A program made the translations under genes and the position numbers. From positions 8,530,145 to 8,594,144 of the forward strand of contig OX579633.1 in NCBI GenBank assembly GCA_951230915.1: a DNA stretch of 64,000 nucleotides. The letters run 5' to 3'. This document shows, piece by piece, positions 39,401-51,915 of this stretch; within the stretch, counting starts at the first letter, position 1; each line of letters begins with the position of its first letter. The DNA comes from Antitrichia curtipendula (taxonomy: Eukaryota; Streptophyta; Bryopsida; Hypnales; Leucodontaceae). The notes under the pieces are model-generated. The model worked only from the letters and a program-made list of their open reading frames with translations. It searched no databases and was not told where the DNA came from.

Positions 39401-41289
39401 ACATATCTACATGGTGTTGTTGTAGTTTGGATTAATTGTTTTATTTTAAATAATGGTGTGGAAATTACCGAATTGGATTGGCTATGAAATTACTGAATGT
39501 ATTTTAGTGAGGATTAAAAAATGTGTGAGTGCAATTGGGAAGTGAAATCAATTCTAATAGTGAATAAGTATATTGGTTGATGAGTGGTATTGTAATCAAA
39601 GTTTGAAATTTGTTGTTACAAAATATGTACAATTGACTATTTATAGACCTTCTAGTTGAATCCATATCTAAGTGATAGAGTTAAATTTTTAATAAGAATT
39701 TGGAGAAGCTCATTGCCAAGTTGAAATATGTGAGTGAGTGTTTCTATTGAGTGAAAATTACCAAAGTTTGTAACAAATGAGAAGCGGCAATGATGACTAC
39801 AAAAAGAGATAGGAATGAATGGAGCAAATCCCAAGTTGGTACAAAGTAGTTGAGAAAATCTTAATAAGATCAAGCTATAGTTTGTTCACCTTGTTGTGCT
39901 AGAATAGATGTGATATCAAGTCAATTTGAAGTCAAGTTGCCCAATGATGTTGTAGATAGAATAGCCGGTTGGTGAAAATGATTTCAAGCTTAGAGTAATT
40001 TAGAAAAGTGAAAAAAATCAAATTAAAAATGAACTAAGGTAAACCAACCCATTACGGTTAGATAACCCATAGTGGACATCTTATGACCCCATGATGGTTT
40101 TTCAGACCACAATCAATATCTCACTTGACACCTATGGAGTGATTAGTGAAATCATTAGGAACACCCAATTTTTTTAGTGTAAATCATTGTAGGAAGTGAT
40201 TTTTCATGGCATTCCACATTAGAAATTATTGTGACCACTTTAGGTGATTAAAATGAACATATTGGATACACTTTTTGCTGGTTATAGGGCAGCCTGTAGA
40301 CCGCGTTGGGAAGATCACTTCAAAAATACATAACTAATTCACACTTTGTCTAAAAAATAAAATTTCAATTGCTCTCACTATTTCTCACACTTGTCTTTGA
40401 GTGAGAAAAAACTTGAAAATTTTCAGCAATGGCATGAGGGCAGACTCGAAATTCTGACCACAATGGGGTGGTTTACCTTAACTCACACCCTTGTAGCCAT
40501 TAAGAGTGGAATGCAGTTGGAATTAGGCCTAGTTGGAAAAATTTCAATTTAAATGATCTAAGTTGTACTTGTCTAGTTGGTTTAGAAATTGACTAGTTTA
40601 TAAATTCCTATTTAGAAATTCTTCTTTGGAATGAATTTAATATACTATTAGATAGTTATATAAATTTATAATTATCCTAATCTATACTCCCTATCCCTTG
40701 AAAAGATGTAAGCAAGTCTTATTCCCTTTCTATTCCCCTCCCTCTTGAAAAAATCCAAAGTTGTTGATCTTGGAAAAAAAATTCCCTCTCTCTAATACTA
40801 TTGATCTCCAATAAAAATAAATTATTGCCGTTGATTGCCATCGTGAGAGACAATCTTGGCCGTTGGTGCTCTAGGATACAAAATATGTTATGGAATACAG
40901 AATATAAAATACATATTATATATAGAATATATACAAAATACATATGGAAAATATACGGAATATGTATATTTCAAATATCCCATATTGTTTGCAGGCCAAA
41001 CAGATTTCCCAAAAAATGAAAATATAGGTAGGGGTGAGTATTTCACGAGCACCTGTCTCATTTTCTCAACCAATGGCAAAATGACACATATACCCCATCA
41101 ATTCTTTTTGTATAGTTTTCTCAAAAAACTACAGTTTCTTATTGTCCCTTTAAGAGAGGCAATAACTGCCTACCTAATCCAACAAACCTTGAAATGCAAG
41201 AAAATCAAACAATATTCTTACAATCATCCAATTGCATGATCATATATAAGAAACACCATTAAAATGATGCCATTCTGCAACTTTGGCAG

Positions 41290-41600
41290 TTTTTACCGTT
41301 TAAACCAAGCGGTCTAAAATGTACACCTATCTTAGATTTTTGAAATCTATACCATTTTTAGATGTCTAAAATCTACAATTGTTCTAGATGGCACTTTTAG
41401 AATTCAAATTGCTCAGCCTGAAATCTACACCTCTTCTAGATTTCTGGATTCTATACTATTCTAGTTGGCACTTTTATGGTTCAAACCAGACGGTCTGAAG
41501 TCTATACTACTCTTTGATTTCTTAAATCTATATGAGTCTAAATTTTTTGAAATCTACACCTATCCTAGATGGCACTTTTATGGTTCAGACATGGCGGTTG
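41290..41600. repeat. Diverged tandem repeat
   Basis: Three or four imperfect units contain GAAATCTACACC, then TTCTAGAT or TCCTAGAT, then GGCACTTTTATGGTTCA, and AGCGGTCT/GACGGTCT. Similar words recur at 60895-61010 inside another element. Confidence 0.55.
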
Positions 41601-42644
41601 AAAATTGCACATAGAGTGCGCCATTTTAACAAAATATCCCATATATATATTAGAAGTTGTCAATATACAACTCATGAGGTAATGTTGGGCATTAGGAAAA
41701 TTTCAAGTCTCAAAGAGGCTGCAAGTTTTAAATGGCAGCAGTATAATTAGAAAAAAATAAAGATTTAAAAATAAATAAATAAAATTCTAGAAATTGACGT
41801 GGCATTGCTAGTGTCACATTAGCACCACGTTAGATCAACTATATTTGCACCATAGGAGTGCCAAAAATGAATAGTTAGTGGCCCTTTGCAGGGGTCAGAT
41901 TTTTCCCAATGTGAGGAGACTTCAAATAATTTCCAAATACTAGTTGGAAAAACAAATTGTGAATTTAAACTGCATTGATCAAGCATTGAATTCAACCTAT
42001 GATATATAATTTTTATATGAATTTGGTATTTCAACTAGTATTTCAAGATAGTTATGATAACGATGACAATGACTGTAGATAACTATTGTACCAATGTTCT
42101 AGAACAATTATTACAACATGGCAACTGAAGTTGGTAATAGCATGTCAAGACAATAGTGAAACACGTAAATTGTTATTATGAAATTAATCAAGATTACTTC
42201 TATTATCTTGCTCATTTAAAACCATCCATCTACAATAGAAGTGTTCAAAGAGTGCAATGAATTTTGAAATTGCTAAGGTGGTGATTGAACAATGAAGTTG
42301 TTAGATGGATTTTTTGACCAAATTTAGTAAAAATAACACATGGTATGAAATGAATGAAAATGCCCTCAAAATTAAACACTTGCCAAACCTACAAATTGAA
42401 GGATCTGAAAGTGGTGTTTATAACTAAATATGCACAAAAGTTGTGCACACTACAATCTTTTCAATGCAAGTGTTGTTTTGAGGCTTTTTTGTGCTAAAAA
42501 AAATTTGTATTTTGGAGAGGCTACTAGTGATTTGCTATGGCTCCTAGGAGATCTGAAAATTAGTGAAGGGCAGTTCTTGGCATGCATAAGCAAGGCAATT
42601 CATATGGAAAAATTTCAATAGTTTTGGGCAATCTTTGAAGCACT

Positions 42645-43602
42645 TGCAATGTCATAGTACAAAGGTTTGGTGAGAGGAATTTGAGAAATAGAACTTCACT
42701 TGGTAGATCTAGAATTCTTGATGGACCTTGCGACTGTAAAATTGTAAGGTCAAATGCTTGATGTACTAGTGCAACTACAACAATAAGAAGAGGATTATGA
42801 TCTGAGGGCATGTAGTTAAGTGATGCCATTGTTAGAAAGAGCCTTTAGAGGCAAGGGTTGCAAGTATGTTTTAAGACCAAAAGGCCACATTTGACAAAGA
42901 AGCATCGAGCGCGTTGTTTTAAATGAGCAAAAGAATGCAGCCATGGGGCTTGGGTAGATTGGAATTTTGTCGTTTTCTTTGATGAGTCAAAATTTAACCT
43001 TTGGGCTCACATGGGTGGCAATATTGTTGGAAAAGACTGGAGAGAGTCTCCTAGACCAACATGTGAAATGTATAGTATGTCAAATACAAGGGAGAAAGTA
43101 TAATGATTTGGGGTTGTATGAACTAGGAAGTACGAAGTAGTTGGCAAGCTTCATTTGATTAAAGGGAAGATGGATAGATATGTATTTCGAAACATTATGG
43201 AGACTTAACTTATAGATACTATATGCGTGGAAGGTTTAGATTAAGAGAACATTATTTCCAACACGACAATGACCACAAGGTCTCCAAGCACACTGTACTT
43301 TGCATTATATTGTAGATTGGTTGTTTGTACAAAAATTTCAAGTTATTTGGCACCTATTGCAATTGCTTGACCTTAATCCTACCAAACACTTCTTAAATGA
43401 AGTAAATCACCACATGAGAAGGTCTGAGAGGAGCAAAAGTGATTTATGGGAGAAGATACAAGAAATTTGGTATATTATTAAGGTTGATGTTGTTAGCAAG
43501 TTGATATGTTATGTGCCTCAAAGAGCTATTAATGGTTGCAAAGTAAAAGGTGTCTACACAAGTTGTAATCATGAATGCTTACAAGTTGCAAAGTTTTGAA
43601 GT
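42645..43602 (+). pseudogene. Tc1/mariner-family transposase pseudogene
   Basis: The conceptual plus-strand frames follow the Tc1 transposase order: a helix-turn-helix linker region (ERNLRNRTSLGRSRILDG), LTKKHRARC, first catalytic Asp in VVFFDESKFNLW, second in FQHDNDHKVSKH, then a LDLNPTKHF stretch where the usual DLNPIEN has Lys-His and the catalytic acidic residue is lost, and the C-terminal NEVNHHMRR with LWEKIQEIW. At least eight stop codons and several frameshifts interrupt it, so it is dead and old. Terminal repeats were not found. Confidence 0.85.
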
Positions 43603-45169
43603 TATTTTGTAGTTTGTGATTTAATTTTCTACAATTAATGTATAGTATTGTCCAAGAAGTCTTGCAATTCCATGTCTAGTTCTCATCCAAATAGTTTAAT
43701 TACAAAATATATTCATGGCAAGTAGATTTAGATATTTGAATGAGATTTTTTGCCTCAAACAAGGTGAGTCATGTACCTTGATGTGAATCCTTCCACTTTT
43801 TAGAAATATCTCTCTTTGTGACAAATGGGTGATTTTGAAAACACTAATCTAAGTTTAAAGGTATAACACTAAACTTGACAATTTCATTGTAGAAGAATAT
43901 AGGTAGTGGACTTCAACCAACTTTGGAATTGAGAGGATCAACATTAATACATGCATGCTTTTTGTGATCATTTCTTGCAGACATAGCCCAAAAGTTTTGT
44001 GAGAAAAAATTGTTGTTTGTCTAGAATATTGTGTATGTGATATTGCTAGAAGTTCTATAAGCAAACTTGTGAGGTTCTAAGCAATGTTAGTTCTAAGGGT
44101 CAGTTTATACTTGCATCCGAATTGAAGGTTGGCCAGAACACTTCAAGTTTGAACCAATAGGATGGCTCAATTTCTCCAAATCCGGACCAAGGGCTTTATA
44201 CTAGGGTTGGATTGAAACCACCACTCATCTTACATGTCGCCTTAGGTGGCGTAGTTTTGGCGCCAAACCATCCAACCCCAGGGGAACAATCAAGACAAGG
44301 TTTTGGCCAGCCCGATTTTCCATCTAGGGTTGGATTGGGCTCCTACATTGGCTTGCACAAATCTCCACCATTGATGAAGAAAAGTTTATTTCTATTTTTT
44401 CACAAGCTCCTTTCATATTTCATTTTCACTTCTTCTATGTTATCTATGCGGCTTCTTTTTTATTTGTATTTTAGTTGTGCAATATTTAGTCAATGAAATT
44501 CCCTTGCATCTTAAAATGAATAGCTATTGATAAATAAAAACAATAAATAAAATAAAAGTGGAATGCTATTGATTTCATATAAATTGTTTTCACTTTAGTG
44601 ACCCTCGTGAGCCATTATATACGTTCGTTTTTGTTGTTGTGCCTACTTGATAGTAAGAATTACTATCAGTGGTTTCTTTAAGAATTGCTTAATTTATTGT
44701 TGACTTCTAAGAAGAAGTTCCAATGCACCAGAGAACATGGCATGCAACATTTGGATACCATTTTATATTGTTATCAAGTAGGAAACCTTTTTTTTGTACA
44801 TGTTCCAAAATGCTTTTTTCAACATACGGTAGTTTCATATTGAAGCAACCATTTAAGAGATGATTGCCTTTTGGAGAAGCTAAACTCCTTGAAATAAACT
44901 TCAGTAAATCTTAGTAGGAATAAAAATAGAAATGGCATATAACCCAAGTCATTTCATATTTTTTGGACCTTTGTGTTATTACTTACAAATTTTTGAAGTT
45001 GAAACATGGTTACTAAAAGCAACCCACCTCTTGAAATGTACATTGTTGGTACATTGAAGAAAACAAAATGTATTCCTATGTCAATGATTGCTTTTAGAGT
45101 ATATGCACTTTTAGAACAAATTACCTTATGTATTCAATGATTTTAGAAATGTGTTTTATATTTTCTGAG

Positions 45170-45487
45170 ATTGAATAATAATATAAACTCCAATTGGCCC
45201 CCAAGTGTATATAAACCGGCCCTCAACTTTGCACCATGACATAATGTAAAATTCATTGAATGGCCACTAAACTCTTTTGACCTCAATCCTATAGAAAACT
45301 TATAGAAGCAAATCAAAGATGGAGTGTACAAAAAGGATGTAGACTCCATAACAAAGACCAAATGTGGACATGAATAAATTTGGCATGGAAAAATATACCT
45401 CAAGAAAGTATCCAAGAGTCAATTTCTACAATGTCAAACCCAATCATAGCTAAGATAACAACTCAAGGTGGTAGTACTCAATGGTAG
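45170..45487 (+). pseudogene. Second Tc1/mariner transposase fragment (C-terminal part)
   Basis: Plus-strand frames read VKFIEWPLNSFDLNPIENL, then KQIKDGVYKKDVDSITKT, and after a frameshift NIPQESIQESISTMSNPI and GGSTQW at the end. This is the classic C terminus of Tc1-type transposases, with the third catalytic residue in PIEN retained. One in-frame stop follows PIENL. It differs clearly from the fragment at 42645, so two independent elements are represented. Confidence 0.8.
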
Positions 45488-46543
45488 TAGGTGCACCACT
45501 TTGTTGCAAAGTTATTGCTAGTGAGCAAGACATAATGTAAAATTTATGTTACGGTAGACTTCTACAATACTATAGCTTTCTAATGATGCCCTACTTGACA
45601 TGCTTGTTCAAATTTTTTTGAATACATGACCTTTGCCTTGAACATGTATGAAAAAAAACTGCAAAATACATTAAAGCCATATAGAGAAAAACTTTACGTA
45701 CACAACGTGAGTCTTATAAAATGAAAGATGTGAACAATGATGTTTCCTATACACATGTGCAATCAAATCTTAAAACAACATCACAATTGCTTTTCAATTG
45801 ATTATAATGTAAAACTGTGAAAATAAAATAACATAATTCACCAAAAATGAGTTCCTGTTTTTATAAATTATGTTGGTCAAGGTTTTATAAAGCAATACAT
45901 TTAATGGGATAGTTTTGATGAGGTACTCTACAAATGGAGTTAAAAAAGACAAATTTGAAGGGCTTCACAGTGGGGTTGCAGGACTTGGAGGGTACTCTAC
46001 AATGATAGCAATATTTGCCAAACAAATCATATCCCTGGTGGGGTTTTCTGGTTCAAATATTCAACTTCAAAGGTTATACTATATGTGCTTTGCAACTATA
46101 TGTTCTTATGGTCTTTTCGTTTAAACATTATGATAGTTTCGATGGCATTGGTAGCTACTCTGTAAATCAGCCTGCCTTGTACAACTAATTCTGCTAGCCA
46201 CACTATTTACTCATTTATGATAAAACCTCAAGAAGGCACAATCTTAACACCACGTAGTAACTATTTCAGCACAACTAACCCGGGATATTCCATAAGCATG
46301 GCCACATTTTGCACGAAGGCATCCCGAATGAGAAAAACCAAACACCAAAAATGGAAACTCTTTGACGTATCATCGTATGATTCCGAGAATGATAAACAAG
46401 CAGAAATCAAAAACAGGATCCGTTTTGTTGAATGAACAGTAAGAATTTATGATGGGAGTATTAACATTTGAGACTAACATTCACTGGTCGCATGTGTGAA
46501 AAGCACACATACACAAACTAAAATCTAAAATCGACTGGTGCTC

Positions 46544-49500
46544 TCAAGGGACGTACTCAAAAGGCTCGGGTGGAGAAGGTTCATTGTCCTCCATCGCAGC
46601 AGTGCTGGGGTTCGCCGGCGGGGCTCCTGCAGCAGCAACTCCAGATGCGGGAGTGTCTGTTGATACCAGCTCCACTGGTTCGGAGGGGGTCATATCTCTC
46701 AACATCACAAAGCCGGAAGGAGCTCGTTTCAACTTCAGAGGTGCATATCTAGAGTCCTCCCTGAACTTGATAAATTTCTCTTGTGCAGGCACCACACGAG
46801 CAGGGTTACTAAGCACTTCGGATGAGGGCTCGGCGACCGCTGCCTTCTTCTCCACTCCACCCTCCACGTCCATGGCATTCTCATCCTTCACCGCAGAAGT
46901 GGACTCCTTGTCACCATCCGACGGCCCTTCAGCACTGCCACTCGAGACTTCAGCGATGCTGGAAGAGGCAGAAGCAACACCCTCGTGAACTGCTGTCTTA
47001 CCCGCCTTAACTTCCGCTTCCTTCTTCGCACCTCTCACTTTTGCCCGATTAGAGGTCGAAAGGACAGCAGTGGGCACCTTCACAGCAGAAGTAGTGGTAG
47101 GAGGAGCGACAGACGGAGGGTATCCAAACATCGAGGGCTTGCTTTCCGACACAAAATCAAACTTCGGCATACGGAGTTCTTCATTCAGACCTATGAAAGC
47201 CGTAGGCGCAAAAGACAAACTGATGAAGTAAATCAGGGGGTACCAGTACCAAAACTGGCTGAACACGGCCATGCCCACGACAGCTGTCACACGGTCATGC
47301 CCGGTTCGGGATTGAAGCATGATCGCAACATTACGACCCCCTGCGTCTAAAATGCCTTGAGCAAGAATAGCTCCCATCTTACTCATGGTCTCCTCGTGTT
47401 TGTCATTAATGATTTTCTCCAGCTGTCTCCGGAAACTCGCAACACGAGGCTCGCGGGTCTCGGTGGTTTGTAAAAGAACCATTGCCATAGCTATAAGTGC
47501 TCCCTGACGAACAAAATCAACTGCATCCGCTGTAAGAGGCTCCAGTAACGAGATGGCTTCACTAGACCCGGAACCTGCGCAGGAGATACCGACAGCCATT
47601 GCTGACCCATACCTCACATGCGCGTTGTAAGACTCCGAGAGCAAGGACACGATTCGGGGAGTCTGCTCTGGCTCGGAGCACAGAACGAAACCTAAGGCCA
47701 AGACCGCGGTCCTCCTCACGTCGTCACTAACATCAGACACTGCAAAATGAAGCAACCGACGGATGGCACTGTTGTTCGCAGTACCGCGATACGCCATGGC
47801 CAGAGCGTACATACCTCCATACCGCAATATAGGATCCTGATCCCTAGTCATTTGCTCAATTAAAGTGTCGGCTTCCTCCTCGCGACCATACATAACCAGG
47901 GCAATGCCGAGGGACAGACCGCGAATGATCTTCTCATGCTGCGTATCATGAGCGTACGCCAACATATCGGCCGCCTTCTCACTGGCCGTACCAACCATCA
48001 ATAAACCCATCGCTATACCGGCAGCCTCACCAGCCACGGCACTATCAGTGTACAGAACATTCTTCACGTCCTCGTAAATCTCCTCGTCGGCGGTACCCAG
48101 AGCAGCTAAGCCCAAACCTAAACAAGCCCCGTGTTGAATCACCTCGTTGCTGGTGTTTCGCAAACTCTCCAACAGAAACTGCTTGATACCCTCACCATGG
48201 TTGGCATGAATCAACCCTAAAGCATACAGGGCTCCTCCCTCCGAATAGGGACTCCCACCACCAGTTCCGCCGTTCTGGGGCAAGTAAGGAGCCATCAAAG
48301 ACCTGCCCTGTTGATGGTGACCCCGATGAATCACACCCAGGCCCGCTGTCGCACTAAATTTAGCCCAGTTCGTGGCTCTCTTCAGCCAATCCAAATTCTC
48401 ACGCAAAAACGTATCCACTGTCGTACCCGCATGCATCAGAGCGTTCGAGTAAATGGTCGCACTGTGACAAACACTGTTACGCAACTCCACGGACTGCTTG
48501 ATAGTCTTCAATATCAAAAGGTCAGACCTATTGTGACTGTAAAGAAACTGCAAAGTCAAGCTAATGGGGGTCTCCCCGGACAGAATGCCCTTCAACTTCC
48601 CTAACCTCTCCACATACGGCGTCCTCTCTTCCGCAGACGCAGCTTCCTCGGCGTCATGCCTGGCTAACAGAGGCTCCGTCAGATCAGCGTCCATAGCCGC
48701 AGGACCACCCCCAGTCATAGCACTAATGCCATTCTCGTTCCGACTCGACCCAGACGCGACGCCCACAGCTGGCTCCGGCAAAAGATCCCTCACATTCAAA
48801 AGAAACTTCTGATACTCATTCTCAAACAAATCAAACGCAACCTGGTAAGCCAAAAGCGCATCGTTCCGATCCCCCGTCAAAAGCTTGTCCAAAATCGCAG
48901 CCACGCCCGCAGGCTCATCCAAGAACATCAGACACTGGCAGATGCTCAAGTAGTCCGGCTGCTGGAGCGTCTGATAGCTTCGAACCAACAGACGCAAAAC
49001 CTCGTGGCGAAACTCACGCCTATTCACAAAAGTCTGAGACAGGCGGAGGCAATACGAAAGCATCGCCGGACCATTCTCGCTCCGATTGATCGCCTCCTCC
49101 AGCTTATCAAGCCGACGGCACTCCAGCGAAATCCCCACCGCCTGCTGAAACTTACCGTCCTGCATACATTTGTCCAGCATGCGCTCCACGATGGCCACCA
49201 GACGGGGATCCAACGACGCTTTCCCAGACTCTTCGGACGCCTTCACACTCAAAAGGATGTACTCATCCACGCACTTCGCCACCAGCGTCTGCACGTACTC
49301 CGTGTCCTCGGACACATCGAACAAGGGCCCGGCGCCGAGCGCATACGTCAGGGAGTCATTCAGCTCTCCCAGATAGTAAAACACCTTCGAGGCCACCAAA
49401 GCCGCCAAGTGACGCTCGTGAAACGTCTCGTCCTCGTATAACGACTCGATCGACGAGATGTTGGTGGAAATCTCGGGCCAGAAATGCTCCACCAGCACGT

Positions 49501-49588
49501 TCAGATTCTTCAGCGCGTGCAATTTCAGCGTCGGGTGGTCCTCCGACAGCATGGCCAGCAGGCCGCTCGCCGTCGTCACCACCGTCAT
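46544..49588 (-). CDS. RPN2: 26S proteasome regulatory subunit RPN2 (PSMD1), copy b
   Basis: A complete intronless second copy of RPN2, 1,014 residues, with the same start (ATG at 49588-49586), repeats and PPEPFEY tail as copy a. I find only three nucleotide differences in the 3,045-bp coding region (opposite copy-a positions near 8144, 8228 and 8262), all synonymous. About 220 bp upstream of the ATG the two copies lose near-identity, and they lose it again about 190 bp beyond the stop. Both copies therefore look functional, but their distal upstream DNA differs. The proteasome contains one RPN2 per 19S particle, so two identical genes would mainly alter dosage. It is divergently arranged with HEI10b, 2.6 kb start to start. 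Confidence 0.95.
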   Translation of the reverse strand: MTVVTTASGLLAMLSEDHPTLKLHALKNLNVLVEHFWPEISTNISSIESLYEDETFHERHLAALVASKVFYYLGELNDSLTYALGAGPLFDVSEDTEYVQTLVAKCVDEYILLSVKASEESGKASLDPRLVAIVERMLDKCMQDGKFQQAVGISLECRRLDKLEEAINRSENGPAMLSYCLRLSQTFVNRREFRHEVLRLLVRSYQTLQQPDYLSICQCLMFLDEPAGVAAILDKLLTGDRNDALLAYQVAFDLFENEYQKFLLNVRDLLPEPAVGVASGSSRNENGISAMTGGGPAAMDADLTEPLLARHDAEEAASAEERTPYVERLGKLKGILSGETPISLTLQFLYSHNRSDLLILKTIKQSVELRNSVCHSATIYSNALMHAGTTVDTFLRENLDWLKRATNWAKFSATAGLGVIHRGHHQQGRSLMAPYLPQNGGTGGGSPYSEGGALYALGLIHANHGEGIKQFLLESLRNTSNEVIQHGACLGLGLAALGTADEEIYEDVKNVLYTDSAVAGEAAGIAMGLLMVGTASEKAADMLAYAHDTQHEKIIRGLSLGIALVMYGREEEADTLIEQMTRDQDPILRYGGMYALAMAYRGTANNSAIRRLLHFAVSDVSDDVRRTAVLALGFVLCSEPEQTPRIVSLLSESYNAHVRYGSAMAVGISCAGSGSSEAISLLEPLTADAVDFVRQGALIAMAMVLLQTTETREPRVASFRRQLEKIINDKHEETMSKMGAILAQGILDAGGRNVAIMLQSRTGHDRVTAVVGMAVFSQFWYWYPLIYFISLSFAPTAFIGLNEELRMPKFDFVSESKPSMFGYPPSVAPPTTTSAVKVPTAVLSTSNRAKVRGAKKEAEVKAGKTAVHEGVASASSSIAEVSSGSAEGPSDGDKESTSAVKDENAMDVEGGVEKKAAVAEPSSEVLSNPARVVPAQEKFIKFREDSRYAPLKLKRAPSGFVMLRDMTPSEPVELVSTDTPASGVAAAGAPPANPSTAAMEDNEPSPPEPFEYVP

Positions 49589-49995
49589 GATGCCCTCCCC
49601 CTCCAATCTCTCTACCAAAACTCTCCACCGCCGAACACCGATGCATGCACAAACCCTAAGCACGAAAAAGAACGGCAACGGAAGGTCGGAATCGAGACCG
49701 GGGAGGAGAATATACAAGCATAGCGGGAAGAAGAAGGCTATGGAGTGTTGAAGAAGCTCGGAGGTGAGGAACCCTAACTTATTGCAGCAACGCGACCTTC
49801 CTTGTGTTGTCTTCCCCGGCGTTTCCTGTCCTGGCGTCGTCTTGGGTAGTGCAGTGCACTGCAAATGACTACGTAGATATGCCAATTACCCTACCCGTTT
49901 CACAATTGAGACATTTTTGTGGTTGTGAGTAGCAATGTTTCAGCAATATTTTCCTAAAAATATAACTATAGTGACAGAAATAATTATTGTAACTT

Positions 49996-51564
49996 TCGAG
50001 AACCTTGATTTTGATTTCAATGACTACATGTAGTTTGAAATTGGTTTAGTTAAAATTTTGGAGAAATGACTTTTGGAATTTTTGTATTGATATATCTAAT
50101 GTCTTAGTTAGTACGTGTGGAGTGCCTTTGAGGCACCACAACGGAAACAAGTTGAAGCCTAGACGAAAATGCTGGATTGAAGCCACGATAAATAAAAATG
50201 GAATTTCAAAGTTATAGGACTAAAATTTCAATTGCATATATAGTGTTTGCTTTGCAATATGGAGGGCCTTTATGGAACCATGACTAAATTGGAATGAATT
50301 CCACTCACGAATATGGTGAAATGAAGCTAAGACAAAAATAATGAAATTTTGAAGTTATAAGAGTAAAAGTGAAGCTTTTTTGTCTTTTCAAGTAAAGAGA
50401 GATCAAAAGATTTTGAAGAAACCAATGAGAACCTTTGGGTTTCAATTAATTTACAAAAGTAAGACTGTAAAATTTTGGAATTAAAAAAACTAAAATATAA
50501 AAATTGAAAGGTTTTTGAACCAACTAATTGGATGTTTGAGATTTTTGTGTTGACAAATATAGGAGCGAACACTAGCTATTAGTCAATATACACCTCCAAA
50601 ATTTGCCATTACAATTAAACATGCCAATTAATAGAGTTATAATCCTCAAAGGAAGAGCTTGTTACCATTTTTTCCAAACTTCATTTCCAAATACCTATAA
50701 ATGTAATATTTTGAATTTATTTTTTAGAAATATCTTTACATGTCTTTTGTTAGATATAAGATTTTTGTATTTTTCAATAAAAAATAAAGAGATTTTAAAC
50801 TACGATGAATTTTTACATGAAAAGTGAAACAATTAATATCAAATGCAATTGATGTTCAAAAATTTGAATTTTTTCTTTAATAAGTTTATAATATAGTGTA
50901 GAATATCATGGTGCAAATTCTTTTATTTTTTAATTAAAAAATTAAAAAATAAGCACTCCAAGATTATACATCTAAAGTTTAAATTGCTATAAAATTCTAG
51001 TGATGATGTCAAAATTTTAACATTTGTACTTTAGGTTGAAACTAGTTTAGTTCATTATTAGAATGACCTTTGGAGATTTTGCATTAACAAATATAGGAAT
51101 CTTAATGGAAAATCAAAATTGAAATTATGTAAATAGTTATTTTTAGAATAGTTGTTTTTAGAATAGCTATTTTTTATAAATGATTTTTTCTAAGATGATT
51201 TTTTCAAGATTGCTTCTACATGTTTTTTATGTTTCAAATCCTACAATTTAATGTGCTATTCTTATGGATTTTTCTTGTTGGTTCCTAGTCGTCTATACTC
51301 CAATTTTGGAAAAAAAGCTCGAAAGAAAGTTGGCCGTAGCACCTCTCACTATTAGAGTATTCTTTCATTTTAATGAAAATTATATTTAAATAGGCTAACA
51401 AACAAATTTTATTTACTAACCTTATTAACTCAAATAGAGAAAGAATTTGAATTAAAATAGTAAACAACTCTCTCACACTAATTTGGATGAATGTTAGATG
51501 ATTGAAGTCTAATTATTGTCAACATTTTTTTTATTTTTTTTTATGAACAATTTTCAACATTTAG
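49996..51564. other. AT-rich intergenic DNA between RPN2b and HEI10b
   Basis: No gene is recognised. It replaces the position where the left block carries about 16 kb including the ATAD2-like gene. I found no remnant of that gene here. Confidence 0.45.
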
Positions 51565-51915
51565 ATGGGTTTGGATAAAAATTAGATGAAAACTGGATGA
51601 AAAATACAATTCCTCAATGACATGAAAATAGTGTAGAGCAATTTATATTGATTTTAATATACCTAGTAAATCTGCATAATTCCCAAATTAGTATGAGTTA
51701 GTTATATCACTCCCGGCACTAATTGAATTACCTTGTGTACCGATATTGTAATTTTATAATAGATTTGTGTTTTCCTCTGACTTGAAATTGATTTTTTCTA
51801 GTGTATTCACACTACTAAAGAAAGGATCCAATACTAGTTCAACAGGAAATATCAAGAGTCACTGATTTAAAATAGTAATCATTTCTCGAAAAGCTATTTA
51901 TTTAACTACGGTTTA
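51565..51915. repeat. Segmental duplication, right block (diverged HEI10b upstream flank)
   Basis: Counterpart of 27435-27875. It runs directly into the HEI10 leader at about 51916 (GTTTACATGCTCTTGAGATA) with only a two-base overlap at the junction. Copy a has 3.8 kb more at this point. Confidence 0.75.

Larger units (their letters stand above)
34836..41656. other. Long AT-rich intergenic region between the two blocks
   Basis: No intact gene is recognised over 6.8 kb. It holds a 33-bp minisatellite (about 36381-36480), an AT-dinucleotide-like stretch (40890-40985) and a diverged tandem repeat (41290-41600). Around 38700-39420 base composition is somewhat higher and open fragments exist on both strands (for example minus-strand LKVYDGSDDYIGHKQIH near 39290-39330), suggesting an old, unidentified transposon. 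Confidence 0.4.
42236..46204. mobile_element. 4-kb insertion in the right block, with transposon remains
   Basis: The flanking duplicated sequence is continuous in the left block (about 7530-7555) but split here. The insert carries two separate dead Tc1/mariner transposase fragments. The remaining sequence (43610-45180 and 45490-46200) is AT-rich without recognised genes. I could not define clean insertion ends, so it may be composite. Confidence 0.6.
41657..49995. repeat. Segmental duplication, right block (RPN2b with flanks)
   Basis: Counterpart of 7028-11345, interrupted by a 4-kb insertion at about 42236-46204. The diverged outer parts are 41657-42235 and 46205-46345 on one side and 49805-49995 on the other. 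The core 46348-49803 is nearly identical to 7690-11150. Confidence 0.85.

Noticed and set aside
7883..49588. Possibility that the RPN2 and HEI10 pairs are uncollapsed haplotypes in the assembly
   Set aside because: The flanks differ by 15-25%, the copies carry different insertions, and both lie on one continuous sequence in tandem. Not excluded without reads.
46544..49588. Possibility that RPN2b is a retrocopy because it has no introns
   Set aside because: Copy a is also intronless and both share homologous upstream and downstream DNA, so the duplication was genomic.
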